In this document: piece after piece, positions 51,707 to 59,637 of the stretch
How the letters are laid out: every line of letters begins with the position of its first letter
Numbering within the stretch: the stretch's first letter is position 1
Assembly (NCBI GenBank): GCA_964488865.1
Contig: CAZAWR010000013.1
Coordinates: forward strand, 73,874 to 137,873
From: MWCO01 sp964488865
GTDB lineage: Bacteria > Myxococcota_A > Polyangia > Polyangiales > Polyangiaceae
Direction of reading: 5' to 3'
DNA length: 64,000 bases
Made by a program: the position numbers and the translations under genes
The notes under the pieces: generated by a model
What the model saw: only the letters and a program-made list of their open reading frames with translations
What the model was told of the DNA's origin: nothing
Database searches by the model: none

Positions 51707-52765
51707 ATGCCTACGATCGCCTCGTCCATCTCCGAGGAGGAGAGAATCTCTCGCCTTCGCGCCCTGGTCGGCACGTCGAACGCCCAAGTCAAGCCATTCA
51801 CGGACGCGATCCGCGAGGTCGTGTTCCGCAGCTACGACGCGTACGTGCTGCCGATCGTGCGCACGACGTGGCCTGAGGTGTTGGAGGAGCCTTTCGGCAA
51901 GAAGCTGCGCTTCCTCGCGTGCAACCTGTACGCGTCGGCGCCGTACACGGTCCTGTTCTGTGCGCGCCGCAAGCCGCCGACGATCGCGATCGCGGCGCGG
52001 GCGGGGGATCTTCTTCGCTTGCCTTCCGGGGCGCTGAGTCGTGCGGGCGGTCTCGCGGTGGGGCTGCTCGGGCGCTTTTCTCTCGCGGAGGAACACCGTC
52101 GCATCATTCTCATCTCGGCCTTCATTGCCGCCATCGACCACGCGTTCGACCATTGCATGGAGGGCGTAGCGCCCGAGGAGCGAGAGCGTCGCATCAAGGG
52201 CCTGCTTGCCGGCACCTGGGACCCGTCGGAGGAACCGGATCGTGCGAAGCGCGCTCCGCTCGCCCTCACGCGGGGGCTCCAGCTCGCCATGGCGGAGGGC
52301 ATCGAGGGACAGGACCGCGTGGTTTTCGAGGCGGCGCTGGCGCGTGTGATCGAGTGGGTGGAGTCGGAGGTGAAGGGAATGACGGGCGTGCCCGACCCGC
52401 GAGGGCTTGGGCACCGGCTTGCGGGCGTGGAGGGGACCATCGACGGGCTGATCTTTCCGGTCCACCGCTATGCGGGGGAGCAGGCCCGGCAGTGGATGTA
52501 CGCGGTCTCGATGTACACCCAGATGATCGACGACTGGATCGACTACGAGGGCGATGCCCGGGATGTGCGCATGACTCCGGTGATTGCTGGCACGTGGACG
52601 TTCGAGACCATCGAGGAGAAGTGGGGGGAGACGGTGGCGGGTATCGAGGCGCTTGCGCGAGACGGTGGCGCGAAGGGGGACCGGTACGTGGGGTTCGTGC
52701 GGGACGCGTACGTGTCGATGATGAACGAGGTGATGGAGGCGATGATCGTGGGGCTTGCGGCGTAG
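51707..52765 (+). CDS. All-helical protein with isoprenoid-synthase-like Asp motifs
   Basis: 352 residues, starting 4 bp after the ATPase stop. It is helical. FIAAIDHAFDHCME (Asp144 and Asp148) resembles a first aspartate-rich motif, and MYTQMIDDWIDYEGD (Gln272, Asp275, Asp276, Asp279) matches the second motif Q..DD..D of trans-prenyl diphosphate synthases. The spacing of about 130 residues fits that fold. Overall similarity to known synthases is too low to name, and the first motif lacks the canonical DDxxD. It could be a terpenoid enzyme or a binding protein worked by the ATPase pair. Confidence 0.7.
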   Translation: MPTIASSISEEERISRLRALVGTSNAQVKPFTDAIREVVFRSYDAYVLPIVRTTWPEVLEEPFGKKLRFLACNLYASAPYTVLFCARRKPPTIAIAARAGDLLRLPSGALSRAGGLAVGLLGRFSLAEEHRRIILISAFIAAIDHAFDHCMEGVAPEERERRIKGLLAGTWDPSEEPDRAKRAPLALTRGLQLAMAEGIEGQDRVVFEAALARVIEWVESEVKGMTGVPDPRGLGHRLAGVEGTIDGLIFPVHRYAGEQARQWMYAVSMYTQMIDDWIDYEGDARDVRMTPVIAGTWTFETIEEKWGETVAGIEALARDGGAKGDRYVGFVRDAYVSMMNEVMEAMIVGLAA

Positions 52766-52779
52766 GCAAGTCCCTGTCG

Positions 52780-52887
52780 ATGGTGTTCGAGCGGGTGGAC
52801 GAGGATACGATCAAGGTGACCTTGGGCTCTGGCGGGCGGTCGTTTTCGTTCCACGTCAACAAGCTGGGCGTCGCCACGGGCGCGTGA
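52780..52887 (+). CDS. Possible 35-residue small protein
   Basis: ATG at 52780, 14 bp after the previous stop: MVFERVDEDTIKVTLGSG continuing to FSFHVNKLGVATGA and a TGA. Alternating polar and hydrophobic residues suggest two or three strands. There is no Shine-Dalgarno sequence that I can see. Position at the end of the ATPase cassette is the main reason to list it. It could be chance. Confidence 0.35.
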   Translation: MVFERVDEDTIKVTLGSGGRSFSFHVNKLGVATGA

Positions 52888-52948
52888 CAGGTCCCCGGAC
52901 CTCTCGATGTTGCTTGCACGCCGGTCGATTCGATGCACTCTTGGGGGC

Positions 52949-53122
52949 ATGTGCCTCATCTGCATTGACCTGGATCGGAACTTCCTGAAACCTGCTGAGG
53001 CGCGCCGAGCGCTGCGCGAGATGCGTTCCGAGCTCACACCGGAACACGTCGCGGAAGTCGAGGCGAAGGTGCTGCAGGCCGAGCGCGATGCCGCGCCACG
53101 GGAAGTCCCGGATCCGGACTGA
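52949..53122 (+). CDS. Small conserved MCLIC-type protein
   Basis: 57 residues, MCLICIDLDRNFLKPAEARR then ALREMRSELTPEHVAEVEAK. Cys2 and Cys5 form a CxxC at the very N-terminus, followed by an amphipathic helix pair. Short proteins opening MCLICI are, from memory, found in deltaproteobacteria with unknown role. ATG chosen because the motif starts there. It lies 90 bp before a histidine kinase gene and may be cotranscribed. Confidence 0.6.
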   Translation: MCLICIDLDRNFLKPAEARRALREMRSELTPEHVAEVEAKVLQAERDAAPREVPDPD

Positions 53123-53214
53123 GGGTAGCCCCCGGCGCTTGTCACGGGTGCGCACACCCCGCTAGGATGCCATTTGGCATACCGTGCGAGCGCATGGGGT
53201 GGGAAGGCAGCACC

Positions 53215-54798
53215 ATGACGGAACAGGCGATAGCCGAGGAAACGCTTCGGCAGGAACTGGATCGTTTGCGTCGTGAGATCGCCGTCCGCGACCAGGACAT
53301 CGCAGCCCTTCGGGAGAGCCGTGACAAGCTCGCTCAGGTCATCGACACGACCCACACCGGGTACGTCATCCTCGACCGAACCGGCGCCGTGCAGGATGCC
53401 AATCCCGAGTACGTCCGGCTGACGGGGCATCGGCACCTCGAACAAATCCTCGGGCGCCACGTCATCGAGTGGACGGCTGAGCACGACCGGGAGCGCAACG
53501 CGATCGAGGTGGGCAAGTGCCTGGCGCAGGGGTTCGTGCGCAACCTCGTCGTCGACTACGTGGACGTCCGGGGACAGGTCACCCCCGTCGAGCTCAACGC
53601 CTCGCTGCTCCGCTCGTCGCGCGAGCCCACCATCGTGACGATCTGCCGCGACGTGTCCGAGCGACGGCGCGCCGAGGCGTCTCTCGAGCGTTCGGAACGA
53701 CAGTATCGGAGCACGATCGACTCGATGTCCGAGCTCATCCACGTGGTGGACTCGGAGCTTCGCCTCGTGCTGATGAATCGCGTGGGGTTGTCTTGGTTGC
53801 GAGACCTTGGGCTTGCCTACGATCCCGACGGGCGGACGTTGTTCGAGGTGTTTCCCTTCCTGCCGGATCGCGTGAGGGAGGAGTACGAGCGCGTGTTTCG
53901 GGAGGCGCAGCCGTTGATCACCGAGGAGCGCACGGAGGTTGGCTCGCGCAGCATGGTCACCGAGACGCGCAAGATCCCGGTGGTCGACGGCGGGTCGGTG
54001 GTTCGCATCGTCACCTTGGTACGTGACATCACGGCGGTGGAGGAGGCCCAGGAGCGGCTTCGCCAGGCGGAGAAGATGGAAGCGCTTGGACAGCTCGCCG
54101 GGGGAATTGCCCACGACTTCAACAACCACTTGACCGCGATCCTGGGCTGCGCCGACATGCTCCGCCATCGATTGCAGGACCCTGCGCTCCGCGAGATGGC
54201 GGACGTGATTGCGAACGCCGCGGGGCGCTCCTCCGAGCTCACCCACCAGTTGCTGACTTTCGCGCGAAAGTCACCGTTGGGCCGCACCGAGGTCGACGTC
54301 CACGAGCTCATCCTCGAGGTGACGTCGATCCTGAAGCGGCTTGTGGACGGGCGGATCGCGATCCAGCTCCGGCTCGACGCGCCAGCGTGCCGCGTTGCGG
54401 GCGATGCAGCGCAGCTACACAACGCATTGCTCAACCTTGCGATCAACGCTCGTGACGCCATGCCTGACGGTGGATTGCTCACGTTCGTCACCGAGCTTTG
54501 CTCTGCGCTGGCGAGTGAGGAGGGCAGCGGCGGGCGATGGTTGAGGATTCGCGTGGAGGACACCGGGGTGGGGATGGGCGAGGAGACTCGGAAGAGGCTA
54601 TTCGAGCCGTTCTTCACGACCAAGCCTTCGGGTCAGGGCACGGGGATGGGCCTCGCCGCGGTGTATGGCACCGTGGCCCGCCACCGGGGGATCGTGCAGG
54701 TCTCGAGCACCCCGGGCGCGGGCAGTGCGTTTGTCGTTGCGCTTCCGCTGCTGGAGCCTGACGACCTCAGCCGATCGCAAGAAGCTTCGAGGGAGTAA
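53215..54798 (+). CDS. PAS-PAS sensor histidine kinase
   Basis: 527 residues from the ATG giving MTEQAIAEETLR; an ATG at 53167 would add 16 residues. A short coiled coil leads to PAS1 (QVIDTTHTGYVILDRTGAVQ) and PAS2 (STIDSMSELIHVVDSELRLV). HisKA is LAGGIAHDFNNHLTAI with its phospho-His, and the ATPase has N box (LLNLAINARDA), G1 (DTGVGMGEE) and G2 (GQGTGMGLAAVYG). No membrane segments and no receiver domain, so it is a soluble kinase acting on an unlinked regulator. HDFNN-type kinases are abundant in myxobacteria. Confidence 0.93.
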   Translation: MTEQAIAEETLRQELDRLRREIAVRDQDIAALRESRDKLAQVIDTTHTGYVILDRTGAVQDANPEYVRLTGHRHLEQILGRHVIEWTAEHDRERNAIEVGKCLAQGFVRNLVVDYVDVRGQVTPVELNASLLRSSREPTIVTICRDVSERRRAEASLERSERQYRSTIDSMSELIHVVDSELRLVLMNRVGLSWLRDLGLAYDPDGRTLFEVFPFLPDRVREEYERVFREAQPLITEERTEVGSRSMVTETRKIPVVDGGSVVRIVTLVRDITAVEEAQERLRQAEKMEALGQLAGGIAHDFNNHLTAILGCADMLRHRLQDPALREMADVIANAAGRSSELTHQLLTFARKSPLGRTEVDVHELILEVTSILKRLVDGRIAIQLRLDAPACRVAGDAAQLHNALLNLAINARDAMPDGGLLTFVTELCSALASEEGSGGRWLRIRVEDTGVGMGEETRKRLFEPFFTTKPSGQGTGMGLAAVYGTVARHRGIVQVSSTPGAGSAFVVALPLLEPDDLSRSQEASRE

Positions 54799-54834
54799 AG
54801 GTCGCCGGTGTCGCGGGGGGTTGGTCGATCCAGA

Positions 54835-56079
54835 TCAACCCTGGGAGGCGTCCGTGTCGGACTCGGAGGGCTCGGCTTCCGCGTCCTTTCGTCCGGCGCG
54901 GGTCTTGGCCGCTTCCTCGAAAGCTTCGGGCGGTGCCACGATGCCGGGGGGGGCGGTCCGGGGTGCGATCGGAATGTTGAGCTTGCCGCCCTGGGACGCG
55001 GCCACCAGCGCGAGCGCCTTGTTGAAGAAGTTCTTGAGGAAGGGCACGTCGCTGGGGGGAGACGTGATCAGGCCTGCGCGCTTCGCGGCCTCGGCGGTGG
55101 CGAGCACGTCGAGCGCTCGGTCTCGACCGGCGCGTGCATACACGGAGATGGCGGCATCGCGCATGCGCTCGGCCAGACGATCCCGCACGTCGGGAGTGAA
55201 GAAGCGATCCGTGGCCGCCGTGATCTCCTCGCCGAACACGGCCGTGATCTTGTCTTGCTCCTTCTCGGGATCGGGTCCGATCTTCTCGCCGATCTTCTGG
55301 AGAAGCTCATTGACGAACTGCACTTCCGGCAGCCAGCCGCGGAACTCCGGGTCGTTGTGCAGGGCGCCGGAGCCAGCCATGCGAGCCGAGATCTGGTCGT
55401 CGTCCACCTTCAATTCCTCGCACTCGATCGGGTGGGTGGGCTGGCTCTCGGGCACGGGTCGCAGTAAATTGGCGGAGGTGTCGAAGCCCAGGGGCATGAT
55501 CAGGCCCGAGGCGGCGTTGCGCCTTTTCGCCTGGTCGATGTGCCAGCGTGCCCACTCGACCGGGACGGGGACGGGGCCGTAGCCGCGCGTGGCCTCGATG
55601 TTCTTGAAGGCGGAGCGGATGCCGCTGCGGGTGGCCTCCCCGACTTGCACGTCGATGACGCCGGCGCTTTCATGCAGCTGCACGTCGACGATGTCGTAGT
55701 TATGTCCGGCCGCGCGGGCGCCGATGGTGAAGACGCTGACGCCGCTCTGGTCGGGGGCGAGGAACCAGGCTTCGAGGTTGGCTCCCTCGGGGGCGGGCTC
55801 GGCCTTCTTGCTCTTGTCAGGCAGGGGGACGCCGCGGCTCTTGAGGACGTTGAGGCCGCGTCGTGCTGCCTTGCGGGCGAGGGCGGGGGCATCGTCTGCC
55901 CAGGCCACAGCGTGCACGGCGAGGGCGTTGGACTCGCGCACCCAGGCGTCCACGAGGGCGGGCGCCTTGTCACCGACCTCTTCGAGCAGCTCCAAGGCGT
56001 TGACGCCGGTTGCGGCGAGCAGCTTGGGCTCGAACGTTTCGGCGATCACGACGTCCTTCTTCTTGTTGTTCTTTACCAT
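54835..56079 (-). CDS. Conserved hypothetical, HEAT-like N-terminal helices
   Basis: 414 residues. Start MVKNNKKKDVVIAETFEPKL; basic N-terminus without signal, so cytoplasmic. Residues 20-80 contain helices (LARKAARRGLNVLKSRGV) resembling a HEAT repeat. Residues 95-170 are strand-rich (EAWFLAPDQSGVSVFTIGAR, VIDVQVGEATRSGIRSAF). The C-terminal helices have EITAATDRFFTPDVRDRLAE and end in an acidic Ala/Asp tail. Proteins of this layout occur in myxobacteria without known role. It is 6 bp after the ridA stop, at the end of the dnaX-ebfC-recR-ridA run, so likely housekeeping. Confidence 0.65.
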   Translation of the reverse strand: MVKNNKKKDVVIAETFEPKLLAATGVNALELLEEVGDKAPALVDAWVRESNALAVHAVAWADDAPALARKAARRGLNVLKSRGVPLPDKSKKAEPAPEGANLEAWFLAPDQSGVSVFTIGARAAGHNYDIVDVQLHESAGVIDVQVGEATRSGIRSAFKNIEATRGYGPVPVPVEWARWHIDQAKRRNAASGLIMPLGFDTSANLLRPVPESQPTHPIECEELKVDDDQISARMAGSGALHNDPEFRGWLPEVQFVNELLQKIGEKIGPDPEKEQDKITAVFGEEITAATDRFFTPDVRDRLAERMRDAAISVYARAGRDRALDVLATAEAAKRAGLITSPPSDVPFLKNFFNKALALVAASQGGKLNIPIAPRTAPPGIVAPPEAFEEAAKTRAGRKDAEAEPSESDTDASQG

Positions 56080-56085
56080 GAGGGA

Positions 56086-56472
56086 TCAGGCTCCAAGATA
56101 CGCGGTGGCTTCGATCTCGACGCGGACGCCACGGGGCAGTTTGCTGACTTCCACGCACGCCCGGGCAGGGGGGTCGCCGGGGAAGAACCCGGCGTAGGTT
56201 TCGTTGACGACACCAAAATCCCCTAGATCGACGAGGAAAATGGTGGTTTTGACGATGCGGTCCATGCCCGCGCCGGCCGCTTCGAGCACGGCGCGCAGGT
56301 TTTTCATCGAGCACTCCGTCTGTGCGCGCACGTCGCCTTCGACGATGTTGCCGGTGGCGGGGTCGAGCGGGATCTGGCCGCTGCAGAACACGAAGTCACC
56401 GGCGCGAACGGCCTGGGAGTAAGGGCCGATGGCGGCGGGGGCGTGCGGGGTGCTGATGATGGCTTTGGTCAT
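56086..56472 (-). CDS. ridA: RidA-family enamine/imine deaminase
   Basis: 128 residues, normal size. YSQAVRAGDFVFCSGQIPLD and GAGMDRIVKTTIFLVDLGDF are typical; Arg104 in ARACVEVSKLPRG is the conserved carboxylate-binding Arg and Glu118 follows in EIEATAYL. RidA trimers hydrolyse reactive 2-aminoacrylate formed by PLP enzymes. Its start overlaps the recR stop (ATGA), which indicates translational coupling. Confidence 0.95.
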   Translation of the reverse strand: MTKAIISTPHAPAAIGPYSQAVRAGDFVFCSGQIPLDPATGNIVEGDVRAQTECSMKNLRAVLEAAGAGMDRIVKTTIFLVDLGDFGVVNETYAGFFPGDPPARACVEVSKLPRGVRVEIEATAYLGA

Positions 56473-57110
56473 TTCGACACAACCTTTTCGCTGGAGTCGG
56501 GACCGACCTGGTGTCGACCGTCGATAGCACGACCGAGGGTGATCTGGTCAGCGAACTCGAGATCTCCCCCGTGGGGGACGCCGCTGGCGAGCCGGGAAAC
56601 GCGGACGCCGAGGTCTTCGATCTCCTGGGCCAGGAAAAGGGCGGTGGCTTCCCCGTCGACCGTGGGGGGGGTGGCGAGGAGCACCTCGCGCACGTGGTCC
56701 TCGTGAATGCGTGCGCGCAGCTGGCCGAGGGGCATATCCGAGGGGTGGACCCCCTCGAGGGGGGACATCAGCTTGCCGAGTACGAGATAGCGGCCGCGCA
56801 TGGCGCCGCTTCGCTCGATGGCGAGCAAGTCCTGCACACGAGCCACGACGCACAGCAAGGTGGGGTCGCGCTTGTTGTCGCGGCAAATCGCGCACAGGGA
56901 AGGGCCGTCGGGGTTGCGTTGGGCGACGTGTCCGCAGCGTTCGCAGGGGGCGACGTGGTCGTGGAGGGAGACGAGCTCGTGTCCGAGGTCGCGAGCGATG
57001 TCCGGGTCCGCGAGCAGCAGGAACATGGCGAAGCGCAGGGCTGTTTTTTCACCGACGCCGGGGAGGCGGGAGAAGCGCTGGGACAGGCGGAAGAGCTCTT
57101 CGGGAAGCAC
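56469..57110 (-). CDS. recR: Recombination protein RecR
   Basis: 213 residues. Helix-hairpin-helix SRLPGVGEKTALRFAMFLL, a C4 zinc site (C56, C59, C73, C76 in APCERCGHVA and LCAICRD) and a Toprim domain (LCVVARVQDLLAIERSGAMR, then GKLMSPLEGVHPSD, VLLATPPTVDGEATALF). It acts with RecF/RecO in loading RecA at gaps. A C-terminal tail of about 15 residues exceeds most RecR. Follows ebfC by 6 bp, as in many bacteria. Confidence 0.97.
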   Translation of the reverse strand: MLPEELFRLSQRFSRLPGVGEKTALRFAMFLLLADPDIARDLGHELVSLHDHVAPCERCGHVAQRNPDGPSLCAICRDNKRDPTLLCVVARVQDLLAIERSGAMRGRYLVLGKLMSPLEGVHPSDMPLGQLRARIHEDHVREVLLATPPTVDGEATALFLAQEIEDLGVRVSRLASGVPHGGDLEFADQITLGRAIDGRHQVGPDSSEKVVSK

Positions 57111-57116
57111 GATGGG

Positions 57117-57452
57117 TCAGCTGTTGATGCCGGGGATGCGTAGACCGCCGGTTGCCTTGGTGATCTCTGAATCCACGGTTTGGTCAGCTTCGTCGAGGGC
57201 CTTGTTGGCGGCGGTGACGACGAGGTCGAGGGTCATCTCGAGGCCCTCTTCCTGCAGGAGCGACGGGTCGACGTGGATCTGGCGCAGGTGTCCGGCGCAG
57301 GTGACCGTCACGCGGACCTTGCTTCCCGCGAGCTCGGCGGAGACCTCACGGTCGCGCAACTGCTCGCGCACCTGGTCCACCTTCTTCTGCATGGTTGTGG
57401 CATGGCGAACGAGGTCGCCTACAGGGGGAACGGCCCGCTTGGGTTTCGGCAT
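57117..57452 (-). CDS. ebfC: YbaB/EbfC nucleoid-associated protein
   Basis: 111 residues from the ATG giving MPKPKRAV. A helix with VGDLVRHATTMQKKVDQVRE, then VSAELAGSKVRVTVTCAGHL, IHVDPSLLQEEGLEMTLDLV and TAANKALDEA, the YbaB dimer fold. It binds DNA and is nearly always between dnaX and recR. Cys in the second strand is unusual but not damaging. Confidence 0.93.
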   Translation of the reverse strand: MPKPKRAVPPVGDLVRHATTMQKKVDQVREQLRDREVSAELAGSKVRVTVTCAGHLRQIHVDPSLLQEEGLEMTLDLVVTAANKALDEADQTVDSEITKATGGLRIPGINS

Positions 57453-57499
57453 GGCTGGCGAGGTATGCACGATGGGGAGAGCGCGATCAACTGGGAACG

Positions 57500-57675
57500 A
57501 AACAGAATCACATTGATCCGTGGGGAAAACTGAACAGGATCACACGGAGCCGTGGCCGAACTGGTGAATGCGGGACCGGGTACAGGGAATGGGGAAGTGC
57601 TTCGGTTTTCACTTCCCGGGTCCCCATGCCCGGTTCACCAGTTCTGGCTGGCGCTCCGTCAACGAGATCCTGTTT
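57500..57675. repeat. Repeat cluster with 80-bp inverted repeat between ebfC and dnaX
   Basis: Two 23-bp direct units, 57501-57523 and 57533-57555 (AACAGAATCACATTGATCCG..., AACAGGATCACACGGAGCCG...), lie before an inverted repeat: 57560-57599 (ACTGGTGAA...CCGGG...GGGGAAGTG) against 57610-57642 (CACTTCCC...CCCGGTTCACCAGT) with a ten-base loop. An inverted GATCCTGTT is at 57665. On RNA this forms a long imperfect hairpin upstream of ebfC. Similar elements are typical of interspersed REP-like sequences. Confidence 0.65.
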
Positions 57676-57680
57676 CGGGC

Positions 57681-59576
57681 TCACTCACCGGTCTTGACGT
57701 GCTGGATGCGCGCGCCGAGGGCTTCCACGGCGGCCCGAACGAGCTTGTTCTGCTCTAGTGCGGCACGCGCCTTTTGCTCTCGCTCCACCCGGTCCGCCTC
57801 GTTCTTGTCATAGAGCGTGCGACCGCTGGTCTTGGCGCCATCCAGCAGAGAGAACGAGACCTCCGTCGAGGCGTGGAAGTGGTCGCGCACCACGCGTGTG
57901 AGCAAGTCGAGGGCCCGGTCGTCGCGGGCCCGCTCGGCATAGAACGATCCCTCCTCGATGGCGAGGCGCAGGGCGTGAGGGGAGACCTCCAAGGCGACGG
58001 CGTGCTCGAGGACCGAGGCGAGCCCGGCGTTGCGTTCCCGGACGGCGTCGAGGATCGCGCGCCATGTGACGTCGGCGCCCGGGTCGGGTTCGGTGGGGGC
58101 AGGGTCCGTGGCTCGGACGGGGCGCTCGCTTACCGCGGGTGGCGCGGGCAACGGTTTGACGAACGGCTGGGTGGGGGCCTCGCTTTCGATCGGGGCAGAG
58201 TCGGGGATGACGTCCGGGGACTGCAAGGGCGGAACGGGCTGCACGGCGGGATGAAGGTCGGGCGCGGGATGCCTGGCCGTAACGGGCTCCGCGAGCGCCG
58301 TTGCCACCGCCCGAGACCCCGCCGAACGGCTTTCCATGGGCTCCACGGCGTGGAGGGTGGAGGACACCACGCTCGGTTCGGAGCGTGATGCGCGCGGTCC
58401 GGTCGCCCGCGGTGGCGCCGCCCCCCGACCCACGAGCCGACGCTCGATGCCGTCGAGGCGCGAGATGAGGTCATCCACGGGCAGCAGGGGAGGACGCAAG
58501 GCGAGGCGCAGCAGGAGCATCTCGAGCGCAGATCGCTGCTGGGGTGCGTGAACGACCTGGTCGAAACCTTTGGAAAATCCCAGGTGAAGGCGCATCAAGT
58601 CTTCCACAGTGGTCTTTCCCACCAACGCCCGCACGCTCGTGAGCTCCTCGCCCGTCAGCTCAGTCAACGACGCGGGGTCCTTGCACACCTTCACCACGAC
58701 GAGGTCACGCAGCACCTCGAGGGTGTCGCGCGCGACCTGCACGAGGTCGAACCCCTGGTCCGCGAGCTGCGCCACGAGGGTCAACGCCCGCACGCCGTCG
58801 CCGTCGACCAGGGCGCCGGCCAGCTCGATGAGCACACTGCGGCCGGCGATGCCGAGAACCCGTGCGATCTCCTCGCCCAGGAGCTTGTCCCCGCCCCACG
58901 CGATCGCCTGGTCTAGCAAGCTCATGGCGTCGCGCATGCTGCCCGCTGCCTCGCGCGCCATCAGCCCGAGTGCTGCCTCGTCCGCCTGGATGTTTTCCTG
59001 ATCCAGCACAAACCGGATCCGCTTCGCGATGGCTGCCGCAGAGATCAGCTTGAAGTCGTACCGCTGGCACCGGCTAAGGATCGTTACCGGGACCTTGTGC
59101 ACCTCCGTGGTCGCGAAGATGAACTTCACGTGGGGGGGAGGCTCCTCCAACGTCTTCAAGAACGCGTTCCATGCACTTTGCGAGAGCATGTGGACTTCGT
59201 CGACGATCACCACCTTGAAGCGATCGCGCGAGGGACGATACGGCAAGCTCTCTTGCAGCTTGCGCACTTCGTCGACGCCGTTGTAGCTCGCACCGTCGAT
59301 CTCCTGGACGTCGATGTCGTTGCTGGCGGCGATCTCGGTGCAGGCGGAGCACTTCAGGCACGGGGTTGGGGTGGGTCCCGTCTCGCAGTTCAGGGACTTG
59401 GCGAGGATGCGTGCGCTGGTGGTCTTTCCCACCCCACGGACGCCGGTGAAGAGAAACGCGTGTGCGATGCGCCCACTGACGATGGCGTTCGACAAGGTGC
59501 GGGAGACGTGCTCCTGCCCCACGAGATCGTCGAAGGTCATCGGGCGCCACTTGCGGGCCAGTACCAGGTAGCTCAT
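57681..59576 (-). CDS. dnaX: DNA polymerase III subunits gamma and tau
   Basis: 631 residues, starting MSYLVLARKWRPMTFDDLVG. Walker A GVRGVGKTTSARILA, zinc site with Cys64, Cys73, Cys76 and Cys79 (NCETGPTPTPCLKCSAC), Walker B VVIVDEVHMLS, SRC motif (TILSRCQRYDF) and domain III follow the classic clamp loader. A Pro/Ala-rich linker (about 380-500) leads to a C-terminal domain, which binds the polymerase in tau. No slippery frameshift site was recognised. It heads the dnaX-ebfC-recR-ridA run. Confidence 0.97.
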   Translation of the reverse strand: MSYLVLARKWRPMTFDDLVGQEHVSRTLSNAIVSGRIAHAFLFTGVRGVGKTTSARILAKSLNCETGPTPTPCLKCSACTEIAASNDIDVQEIDGASYNGVDEVRKLQESLPYRPSRDRFKVVIVDEVHMLSQSAWNAFLKTLEEPPPHVKFIFATTEVHKVPVTILSRCQRYDFKLISAAAIAKRIRFVLDQENIQADEAALGLMAREAAGSMRDAMSLLDQAIAWGGDKLLGEEIARVLGIAGRSVLIELAGALVDGDGVRALTLVAQLADQGFDLVQVARDTLEVLRDLVVVKVCKDPASLTELTGEELTSVRALVGKTTVEDLMRLHLGFSKGFDQVVHAPQQRSALEMLLLRLALRPPLLPVDDLISRLDGIERRLVGRGAAPPRATGPRASRSEPSVVSSTLHAVEPMESRSAGSRAVATALAEPVTARHPAPDLHPAVQPVPPLQSPDVIPDSAPIESEAPTQPFVKPLPAPPAVSERPVRATDPAPTEPDPGADVTWRAILDAVRERNAGLASVLEHAVALEVSPHALRLAIEEGSFYAERARDDRALDLLTRVVRDHFHASTEVSFSLLDGAKTSGRTLYDKNEADRVEREQKARAALEQNKLVRAAVEALGARIQHVKTGE

Positions 59577-59637
59577 CGGATCCCCGTCCTAGCGTAGCCC
59601 GAGCCCGGGTGCGAGCGGCAACCGCGGACGAGCCAGC

